Assembly: GCA_013400975.1 (NCBI GenBank)
Contig: WBMZ01003497.1
Coordinates: 1 to 64,000 of the forward strand
Length of the DNA: 64,000 bases
Direction: 5' to 3'
From: Atrichornis clamosus
Lineage: Eukaryota; Chordata; Aves; Passeriformes; Menuridae
Numbering within the stretch: the stretch's first letter is position 1; each line of letters opens with the position of its first letter. The notes under the pieces were generated by a model that was not told the DNA's origin, made no database searches, and saw only the letters and a list, made by a program, of their open reading frames with translations. Shown piece after piece: positions 1-9,500 of this stretch. Position numbers and translations under genes: made by a program.

Positions 1-76
1 CTCCGTGTGCCACTCTGACCCCCTGTGTGCCCCCCGGACCCCCCCCATCACCCCTGACCGCCCCATTCCCACCCAG

Positions 77-2665
77 TTCTGCCGGCACCAGGAGCGGGAG
101 ACGCTGAAGGATCTGTACAACCAGGATGACAACCACCAGGAGCTGGGCAACTTCCATGTCCACTCTGGCTACTCGGAGAAGGTCACGGGAGCTCTGGGAT
201 GGGGGTGGATCCAGAAAGCCGGGATAGGCCTGGGGGAAGGTCAGGCAGCTCCAAGGCACAGGACAGGGAAAACCCCAGGACAAGGATTTCCACCCTCCTC
301 ACACCCAGGATGGGCTCCGGGTGTGGGAATGGGGGCTCTGGGTATGGGAAGGAGGCCCCAGGTGGGGGAAGGGGTGTCCCAGTTTGTACCCCAGGGCCAT
401 GAGGGACCGTGCCAGGACACCCACCCCGTGCTGCGTGTGCCGGGAGGTTGGGATCCTGCCCAGGGAGTCAGGATTCTGTCCAGGGGGTCAGGATCTATCC
501 AGGGATCCCGCCCAAGGGGTCAGGATTCCACGCAGGGAGTCAGGATTCCACGCAGGGATCCCACCCAGGGGGTCAGGATCCCACCCAAGGGGGTCAGGGT
601 CTATCCAGGGTTTTCACCACGAGGGAGTCAGGATTGCACAGAGGGGGTCAGGATCCCACCCAGGGAATGATGTGTCCGTGCCGTGTCCGTGCCGTGTCCG
701 TGCCGTGTCCGTGCCGTGTTCCCAGCGGATCGAGGGACGTGTGGCGGCCCTGCAGAACGCCCTGGACGAGTTCTACAAGGCCAAGAACGACTTCGCTGCC
801 AAGGTGAGAGTGCCCAGGTGCCACGGGGGACACCAGTGACATGGGGAACACCGGTCACAAGGTCACCTGTCCCTGCCCCACGGCCTAGGCCGGGCGGGTG
901 GGCGGTTCTCCAGGACAGGGACCCTTCGGGCATAGCTGGGAAAGGGACCCCAGGGCGGGGATGGGGACACTGGGGCTGGGAAGGGAACCCTGGAGCTGGG
1001 ACGGGGACATCGAGGCTGGGACGGGGACCCTGGGGCTGGGATGGGCACCTCAGGGCTGTGACAGGGACCTCGGGGCTGGGACGGGGACATGGAGGCTGGG
1101 ATGGGAACCCTGAGGCTGTGACAGGGACGTCAAGGCTGGGATGAGGACCCTGGCGCTGGGACAAGGACTCCTGAGTTTGGGATGGGGACTCCAGAGCTGC
1201 CACAGGGATCCCAAGGCTGGGACAGGGCTGGGACGGGGACACTGAGGCTCAGACAGGGACATTGGGGCTGGGATGAGGACCCCAAGGCTTGGACAGGGAC
1301 CTCAAGGCTGGGATGGGGACCCCAGAGCTGGGACAGGGACACCAAGGCTGGATCGGGGACCTCAGGGCTGGAATGGGCGCCCTGGGGCTGGGCTGGGGAC
1401 CCCGGAGCTGGTGCTTTGTCCCAGGCCACGGAGGAGCAGATCAAGCTGCTGCGGCTTCAGCGGCACCTGCAGGAGGACTTGGACAAGCCCTACCTGGACC
1501 TGTCCCTGCACGACACCGTCTCCACCCTCATCCTGGACGGGCACCACAAGCGGGCGGAGCAGCTCTACCGGGAGTTCAGGATCCCTGACAAGAGGTGGGG
1601 ATGGGCTCTGGGGGGACTGGGAGGGGTTGGTGGCTCCAGGAGCCCCCCTGACCCCTGTCCCCAGGTACTGGTGGCTGAAGATCAACGCCTTGGCCACCCG
1701 CGGGGACTGGGAGGAGATGGAGAAGTTCTCCAAGAGCAAGAAGTCGCCCATTGGGTACCTGGTGAGAGCTTTTCCTGTTGAGGGGGGCACCAGCTGCCTC
1801 TCCATTGCCCTCCCATCCTCTTCCTCCCCTCTCTATCTCTCCCACCCTCTTCCTCCCCTCTCCAGTCCTCCCATCTTCTTCCTTCCCCTTCCAGCTCTTC
1901 CATCCCCTTTCCCTCATCTTCAGCCCACCATCCTCTTTCTCTGCTCTCCAGCTGTCCCATCCTTTTCCTCCCCGTTCCAGCTCTCCCATCCTCTTCCTCT
2001 GCTCTCCAACCCTCGCATTCACTCCCTCCCCTTTCCAATCCTTCCGTCCCCTTCCTCCTGATTCCACCTCTCTCATCCTCTTTTTCTCCTCTCCAGCCCT
2101 CCACTCCCCTCCCTCCCTTCTCCAGCCTTCTCATCCTCTTCTTCCTCTCTCCCATCCTCTTCCTCTCGCCCCCAGCCCTTCGTGGAGGTGGCGGTGAAGC
2201 ACCACAACCGCTACGAGGCCAAGAAATACGCACCCCGCGTGCCCCCCGAGCAGCGCGTCAAGGCCTTCGTCCTCGTGGGGTGCGTCCGGGGGGGTCCCTC
2301 GGGGGGCTGTGGGATGTGGGAATGCACGGCTGGAATTCCCTGCGCAGCGGGACCAGGGGATTTGGCAGGGGTGAGACCCCCCGGGAGGGTGTGGGGTCAG
2401 CGATAGCCGCTGGGCTGGCGCTTTCAGAAGGTGCTGGGACAGAGGTGGGGGGTCTGGGGGTGCACCCCGTCCCTCTCCCGTCCCTCTCCTGTGCCCACAC
2501 CGCTTCCCGCCGTTCCGCAGGGACCTGGAGCAGGCGGCCGACGCGGCCATCGAGCGCAAGAACGAGGCAGAGATGAACCTGGTGCTCTCCCGGTGCTCGG
2601 CCGGCACCGACGGAGCCGTGGCCGAGAAGCTGAGCCGGGCCCGGGCACAGCTCCTCAAGAAGTGA
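77..2665 (+). CDS. VPS16: VPS16, C-terminal part (last six coding exons)
   Basis: This is the core scaffold subunit of the HOPS and CORVET complexes, which tether late endosomes, lysosomes and early endosomes; its C-terminal half binds the SM protein VPS33. Coding exons are 77-181, 726-803, 1425-1594, 1665-1761, 2176-2279 and 2521-2665. They total 699 nt (232 residues plus TGA) and all phases join cleanly. Diagnostic peptides are [60 protein letters not shown] and the end LLKK. They match the alpha-solenoid C-terminus of vertebrate VPS16. The N-terminal beta-propeller lies upstream of the window. Every intron has GT-AG ends, although the first donor is the unusual AAG/GTCACG. The second exon's acceptor follows an 11-bp minisatellite instead of a clear pyrimidine tract. 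Identity is very secure from the protein match. Confidence 0.96.
455..660. repeat. VPS16 intron minisatellite, about 20-bp unit
   Basis: Degenerate tandem copies of a unit like CAGGGAGTCAGGATTCCACG, 19-21 bp long with some 13-14 bp short units, fill the middle of the intron between the first two exons seen here. Confidence 0.85.
672..718. repeat. 11-bp tandem repeat GTGTCCGTGCC
   Basis: Four nearly perfect copies run up to the splice acceptor of the VPS16 exon at 726, replacing the usual pyrimidine tract with a GTGTCC/GTGCC pattern. Confidence 0.9.
957..1415. repeat. 20-bp minisatellite in VPS16 intron
   Basis: About 22 units of the form GGCTGGGACGGGGACCCTGG fill most of the 621-bp intron. 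The purine-rich + strand makes several open frames that are not genes. Confidence 0.9.
1790..2170. repeat. Polypyrimidine repeat tract in VPS16 intron
   Basis: The + strand is almost all C and T for about 380 bp, built from recurring CTCCCATCCTCTTCCTC blocks. It ends in the acceptor of the exon at 2176. Such tracts can form triplex DNA. Confidence 0.85.
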
Positions 2666-2871
2666 CCCCATTCCCGGGGGTCTCCGGCCCCCAGGGACAC
2701 CCCCAGCCCCACACGTGTCCTTGGCTCTGGGGGTCAGTGACAGGGGCAGAGGGGTGTCCCTGTCCTCTGGAAGCTGCTCCCGGCCTGGGCTTGTCCTCGC
2801 TGGCTGCCAGAGGTGGCACCGGGACCCCCACCCCGCTGGGTCCCACGGTGGCCCCCTCCCTTCTTGTCCAC

Positions 2872-2877
2872 AATAAA
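2872..2877 (+). promoter_or_regulatory. VPS16: VPS16 poly(A) signal AATAAA
   Basis: A canonical AATAAA lies 207 bp after the VPS16 stop codon, giving a 3' UTR of about 230 bp. Confidence 0.8.
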
Positions 2878-2899
2878 GAGAAGAACTCCCGGTCCTGTG

Positions 2900-3420
2900 T
2901 CCCCAGGGAGGGGTGCAGGGGCTCGGGGGGCACCGGGATTGGTGGGGGGGCATTCAGGGAGCACACGGGGGTTCAGGAGCTGTTCCAGGGGGCCTGGAGC
3001 AGGTCCTGGGGAGGACTGGAAGGGGAGGTCACTGTGTGTCCCCGGGAGGCACTGGGGGGACATTGAGGGGGCATTGAGGGGGCATTGGGGGAGTCACTGG
3101 GACACTCAAATGAGTCCTCAGAAGGGGATTCAGGGGGCACACTGGGGTCCAGGAGGGATTCCTGGAGCAGACCCTGGGAAGGTTTAGAAGGAGAGGTCAC
3201 TAGGTGTCCCCAGGGGACATTGGGAGAAGAACAGGGGAATGGGGGGGGGTCTCTGGGACCCCCAAATGAGCCCTTTGAGGGAGATTGAGGGGGGACAGTG
3301 GGATCCAGGAGGGGTTCCTGAAGCAGGTCCTGGGAAGGTCTGAAAGGGGAGGCCCCTGGGGGTCCCCAGGGGGCCCTGGATGTGTCCCTGGGGGGACATT
3401 GCGGGGGTCCCGAGGCGCTG
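2900..3420. repeat. Degenerate long tandem repeat between VPS16 and IDH3B
   Basis: Three diverged copies, starting near 2950, 3130 and 3285 and about 155-180 bp apart, share the order: run of G, CCAGGAGGGATTCCTGGAGCAG-like block, GTCCTGGGAAGG, GGAGGTCAC, TGTCCCC. No coding potential is visible. This accounts for the intergenic space before the IDH3B promoter. Confidence 0.7.
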
Positions 3421-3430
3421 CCTCGCCTGT

Positions 3431-3524
3431 CCGCCAGGGGGCGCCGAGTTGCACGTTTCGGCCCCGCCCCTTGGCGTCACGTGACCCCCGCGCCGCAGCC
3501 GCGGTGCATTGTGGGGCCGCAAAG
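3431..3524 (+). promoter_or_regulatory. IDH3B: IDH3B core promoter and 5' UTR
   Basis: A CpG-rich promoter without a TATA box. Visible elements, in order, are a CTCF-like core CCGCCAGGGGGCGCC (3431-3445), a GC box GCCCCGCCCC, a palindromic E-box TCACGTGA (3477-3484), a GTGCATTGTGGGG element like ZNF143 sites, and AAGATGGCGGC over the start codon, which is a textbook YY1 site. These are motif calls only, with no proof of binding. The exact start of transcription is not visible. Confidence 0.65.
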
Positions 3525-6500
3525 ATGGCGGCGCTCAGCGCGGGACGGGCGGCAGCGGCGGTGAGGGGGGGCGGGACGGGGGGCGGTGAGGAGAGGAGGA
3601 ACTCAGTGTAGGAGTTGGAGGGGCCAGAGTGAGGGGGGAAATCGCTGGGAGTGAGGGATGGGGCTGTGGGAGCCGGGGTGTGTCGGGAGGTCAAACCGGG
3701 TCTGACCTTATCCTTCACCGGGCCTCATCCCGGGTGAGGCGTGAGGGGTCGGGCTGGGCTGGGGGGGTCAGTGTGGAATGGGGGAGTCGGACTGGGCTGA
3801 GGGGTGTCAGAGTGGCACAGGGTGTAAGGTCAGGGCTGAGGGGTGTTCAGTTTGGGTGGTGTCACTTTGAGGGTATTCAGTTTGGGGGGTGTCAGGCAGT
3901 GGGGAGGTTCGGGCTGGGAGGGGTTGGGTCACTTTGGGGGCTGCAGGGCCCGGCTGGCTTGGGGGTTACTTTGGGCTGGGAGGAACGTGGAGGTGTGTGG
4001 GGGGGTGTTTAGGGGTGGGGGACACCCCCCGACGGGACTGGCTGACCTCTGACACCTCCCCCAGGGCCTTCTGCGTGCCCAGAGCTTCGGGGTGTGGAGG
4101 GGTCTGCAAACCTCGGCCGCCCTCCTGCAGCAGCCCCAGGCCAAGGTGAGGAGGGGCTGGAAATGGGGGTGAGGGAGGAACAGGGAATTGGGAAAAGGGG
4201 CTCATGGGGGACCACAACTCTCCACAACTCCTTGACACGAGGGTACAGCCAGGTGGGGGTCGGCCTGTACTCTCAGGGAACAAGAGACGGGGAAATGGCC
4301 TCAAGCTGTGCCAGGGGAGGTTCAGATTGGATTTTGGGAAAATTTCTCCTGGAAAGGGTCATCCAGCCCTGGCACAGCTGCCCAGGGCAGTGGTGGAGTC
4401 CTCATCACTGGGGAATTAACAAGCCTGTGGATGTGGTACTTGGGGACATGGTCAGTGGTGGCCTGGGCAGTGCTGGATGGTCTCTGAGGCTTTTCCCATG
4501 CAGAAGATTCCCTGATTCCATGTAAAATGTTGTTCAAGACACTGAGGGAGTGGCTCAGCCCTGAGTGTCTGTGTGACCTTGAGCTGGGCCCAGCACTGCC
4601 CTTCCCTCAGCTTTGCCTCCTGATATTTAGTTGCTGAAGAGGAGCCCAATTTGTGCCCTGGAAATTTGATTCCAGGACATTAAAGCTCCAGATTCAGGAC
4701 TCTCATCTTTCCTTTCCCCCTCGCTCCTTCATTCCCCCTTTCCGTGGCCACCTGTCAGCGACACACCTGGAATTCCGGGGTCCCACTGCCCTGGCTCCTG
4801 GTATTGTGGGGCAAATCCCTGGGTCTGTGAGATCTATGCTGGAGCCAGCTCTGAGCAGGGAATTGCAGGCTGAGGAAGGTGGGATTAGTGGAAGGAGGGT
4901 GTTGAAATAGGAAGCAGCTGTGGAGGGGGAAGGGATGTGTGTGGAACATCCCAGGAATTATCGGTGAGGTTCGTTTGTGGTCTGGGCCGCAAAAGTGGTG
5001 TTTGGCAAAAATCCGTGCGATTGTGGGAGCACAGGAGAGTGAGCAGAAGATTGAGGAAATCCTCAGGACACGGAGCAGGAATGAGGGAATTCAGGAACAC
5101 CGGGTTGTGCTGGCAGCTCACAGGAATTCTGCTGGGCAGAGGGAGAGGCTATTTCTGGAAGTGCTGGATGAGGAAAAGGTCTCTCCATTGGCAGAGGGTC
5201 GGGGTGTCGGGTGTCCCTGTGTGCTCAGGGCTGGTGTCACCCCTGGGGTGGCCTCAGGACAGGGACAGGGATTGTCCCCCTGTGCTGAGCACTATGGGGG
5301 GGGGTCACACCCCCAATCCTGGAGCAGGTTTGGGGGTGTGGGGACAAGACATTGAGGGGCTGGAGTGTGTCCAGGGAAGGGAGTGGAGCTGGGGAAGGGA
5401 CTGGAGCACCAGGAGCAGCTGAGGGGCTCAGCCTGGAGAAAAGGAGGCTCAGGGGGGACCTTCTGTCTCTCCACAACTCCCTGACAGGAGGGGGCGGCCA
5501 GAGGGGGTTGCGCTCTGCTCCCAGGGAACAAGGGAAAGTTGTGCCAGGAGAGGTTTAGGTTGGATGCGAGGAAAAATTTCTGCATGGAAAGAGTTGTCCA
5601 GCCCTGGCACAGCTTCCCAGGGCANGCCAGAGGGGGCTCTGCTCCCAGGGAACAAGGGAAAGTTGTGCCAGGAGAGGTTTAGGTTGGATGCGAGGAAAAA
5701 TTTCTGCATGGAAAGAGTTGTCCAGCCCTGGCACAGCTTCCCAGGGCAGTGGTGGAGTCCCTGACCCCGCTGTGTCTCCGCAGTCCCACAATGCCAAGGC
5801 CGAGGGCACGTTCCAGGTGACGATGCTGCCGGGGGACGGCGTGGGCCCGGAGCTCATGCACGCCGTCAAGGAGGTCTTCAAGGTACGGCCACTTCCAGCT
5901 GGGACGGGATGGATCCCGATCCCACAGCCTGTCCTGCTGCCTGGTGGGACAAGGCTGGCACTGTCCTGCTCTCCCTGTGTGTCCCTGTGCCCTCTGTCCT
6001 CACTGGTGCAGCAGCGTCACAGCTCGGGGGGTTTGGGTGGGTCATTGCGTTACGTGGCGTGGCCTTGTCTGTCCTGGAAAATCCCTCCTGGAAAGGGCTG
6101 TCCAGCCCTGGCACAGCTGCCCAGGCGGAGAGGGAGTCTCCGTCCCTGAAAGGGTTCAGGTGGGGTATTGGGAAAATTTCTCCTGGGAAGGATTGTCCGT
6201 CCCTGGAAAGGGCTGTCCTGGACCGGGGTGGAATCTCGATCCCTGAAGGGATTTAGGTTGGATACTGGGAAAATTCCTCCTGGAAAGTGTGGTCTAGTCC
6301 TAGCACAGGCTGCCCAGACAGAGAGGGAGTCTCCATCCATGGAGGGGTTCAGATGGGATATTGGGAAAATTCCTCCTGAAAAGAATTGTCCAGCCCTGGT
6401 ACAGCTGCTCAGGGCAGAGGAGGAGTCTCCATTCCTGGAGAGATTTACATTGGATATTGAGAAAATTCCACCTGGAAAGGGCTGTCCATCCCTGAAAAGG

Positions 6501-9500
6501 GCTCTCCTGGGCAGGGGGGAAATCTCCATCCCTGGAGTAATTTAGGTTGGATACTGGGAAAATTCTTCCTGGAAAGGATTGTCTGTCCCTAGCACAGGCT
6601 ATTCATGGCAGAGAGGGAGTCTCCCTCCCTGAAGGGATTTAGGTTGCATTTTACTGGGAAAATTCCTCTTGGAAAGGGCTGTCCAAGGTAGGGGGGAGTC
6701 ACCATTCCTGCAGGGATTTAACAGCCACGTGGATGTGGCATTTCGGGACATCCCAACTGGTGGCCTTGGCAGTGCTGGCAAGGCCTCAGAGGGATTTTCC
6801 AACCTAAATATTCCATGATTCTATCAACGCCACTGTTCCATTGGGACTGCAGCGACCCACAGATCCAGGATCCCGATTCCCTCCTCTCCCTGAGCAGGGC
6901 CCTGGCTGGTTCAGGGCTCCGTGTGCCCGTCAGTGTCCCCCTGTCGCGGGCAGTGCCACATCCCCGAGGGGTTCCCGGTGACTCCGGGTGGCTCCATCCC
7001 TGTCCCAGGCCGCCAACGTTCCCGTGGTGTTTGACGAGCACCACCTGAGCGAGGTGCAGAACACGGCGTCCGAGGAGAAGCTGGATCGGGTCGTGGATTC
7101 CATGAAGGAGAGCAAAGTCGCCCTCATAGGTGAGGAATGCCGAAGGAATGTGGCCTGATCCATGTCCTTTCCCTGGGCTGGGCACTGGTGGGGTCACCAG
7201 CATCCTGGGGCGGGTTTGGGCCCCTCAGGACAAGACGTTGAGGGGCTGGAGTGTGTCCAGGGAAGGGGTTGGGAAAAAGGGGCTGGAGCACCAGGAGTGG
7301 CTGAAGGAGGTGGGAAAGGGGCTCAGCCTGGAGGAAAGGAGGCTCAGGGGGGACCTGCTGGCTCTCCACAACTCCCTGAGAGGAGGGAGCAGCCAGGGGG
7401 GCTCAGGCTCAGCTCCCAGGGAACAACAGGACAAGAGGGAACGGCCTCAAGTTGTGCCAGAGGAGGTTCGGGTGGGATATTGGGAAAATGCCTCCATGTC
7501 CTCATCCTGCTCCGTGTCCTGCAGGGAAGATCCACACGCCCATGGAGTACAAGGGAGACTTGGCATCCTATGACATGAGGCTCAGGTGAGGGAGGGCCCT
7601 GCCAGGAAAGCCATGTTAATTAATAATTAATGAGTTATTGTGGAGCAGAAAATGCTGAGGGATCGTGTGTGGCTTGGGAAGCAAAACTCCCGAGGGACCA
7701 TCCGTGGCCAGGAGCTGCCCCTGTTCACTGATCCTGCTTCCCTTGGGATTCGGGAGAGGGTGGGAAAACCCCATTAATTAATCATTATTGAGTTATTGGG
7801 AAGCAAATCTCCCGAGGGACCATCCGTGGCCAGGAGCTGTTCCCTGTGGGATCTGGGAGAAGGGGGGTGGCCCCGGCGGTGTCCCCGGGCCTCGCAGGGG
7901 ACACGGTGCCCCCAGAGCAGCCCCAGCTGACCCTGTCCCGTGCCCTTCCCAGGCGGAAGCTGGACCTGTTTGCCAACGTGGTGCACGTGAAGAGCCTCCC
8001 GGGATACCAGACCCGGCACAACAACCTGGACCTGGTGATCATCCGGGAGCAGACGGAGGGAGAGTACAGCTCCCTGGAGCACGAGGTGCGGACACCCCTG
8101 CCCGGGGGAGGGGTCTCTGCTCCAGGGGCTGCCCGCACCTCGGCTGGGCACAGGGAGCTGGAGCCCCTCTGCTCTGGAGCCAGGCTGGGAGAGCTGGGAG
8201 TCCGCAGCCTGGAGAAGGGAAGGCTCCAGGGAGATCGTAGAGCCTCTTCCCGGGATTAAAGGGGCTCCGGGAGAGCTGGAGAGGGACTTCCAACAGGGGA
8301 CGGAGGGACAGGACAAGGGGGAATGGCTTCTCACTGGAAAAGAGGAGATTTGGGTGGGATATTGGGAAGGAATCCTTCCCTGTGAGAGTGGTGAGGCCCC
8401 AGCACAGGTTTTCCAGAGAAGCTGTGGCTGCCCCTGGATCCCTGGAAGTGTCCAAGGCCAGGCTGGATGGGGCTTGAAGAAACCTGGGATAGTGGGAGGT
8501 GTCCCTGAGTGGAACAGGATGAGCTCTAAGGTCTCTCCAACGCAACCCATTCCGTGATTCCCTGCTCAGCACACTGCAGAACTGCCTGGAGCAGCAGCGA
8601 TGGAATTAGGAGAGTATTTAGGGATATGAACACAGCCTCAGTGAGGACAGGGGTGGGTGCAGGAGGGATAAAGCCTGGAAGAAAGGACAGTGGGATATGG
8701 ATATTATCCCGCATTAACCCTGGCCAGGAACACAGCAACCCCCTCCCACTTCCCAGTGGGGAGGAGAATCGGAAGGAAAAGGCAAACCTGGGTTGAGATA
8801 AAAACAGTTTAATAATTGAAACAAAATCATGACGATGATAAGAACGATTTAGTAATTGAAATGATGATAAGAACAATTTAATAATTGAAACAAAATTCTG
8901 ATAATAATAAATAGAAGTACATGTAAGAATAATACATGTAATACTACATATAACATATAATAAATACAATTGTGATGACAAGGGGAGGGAGAGAAACAGA
9001 CCCCAAGAGGAACAAGTGATGCCCAGTACAATCCCCCACCACCCACTGACCAGTGCCCAGCAGTGACTGGGTGCCCCCCAGTTTCTGCACTGGGCAGGAC
9101 ATTCCAGGAACTGGAACACCCCTTTGGCCAGTGCCCCCCAAATTCCTGTGCCCCAACTCCCTGGCACAGCAGGGACGCTGAGAACTCCTCGCACCCCCAA
9201 CATCACCCTCACCCTAAACCCAGACTCCCAGGGGGAGAATTCCCTGTGTCCAGCCCGGACCAGGACAGGCTTTAGGGATGTGCTGGGGGGCTGTGCTGTG
9301 TGTGTGACCCCCCTGTGCCCCCCAGAGTGCCAAGGGGGTGATCGAGTGCCTCAAGATCATCACCCGCGCCAAGTCCCAGCGCATCGCCAAGTTCGCCTTC
9401 GACTACGCCACCAAGAAGGGCCGGGCCAAGGTCACAGCCGTGCACAAGGCCAACATCATGTGAGTGTCCCTGTCACCCCTCTGTCCCCTTGGGGACCGGC

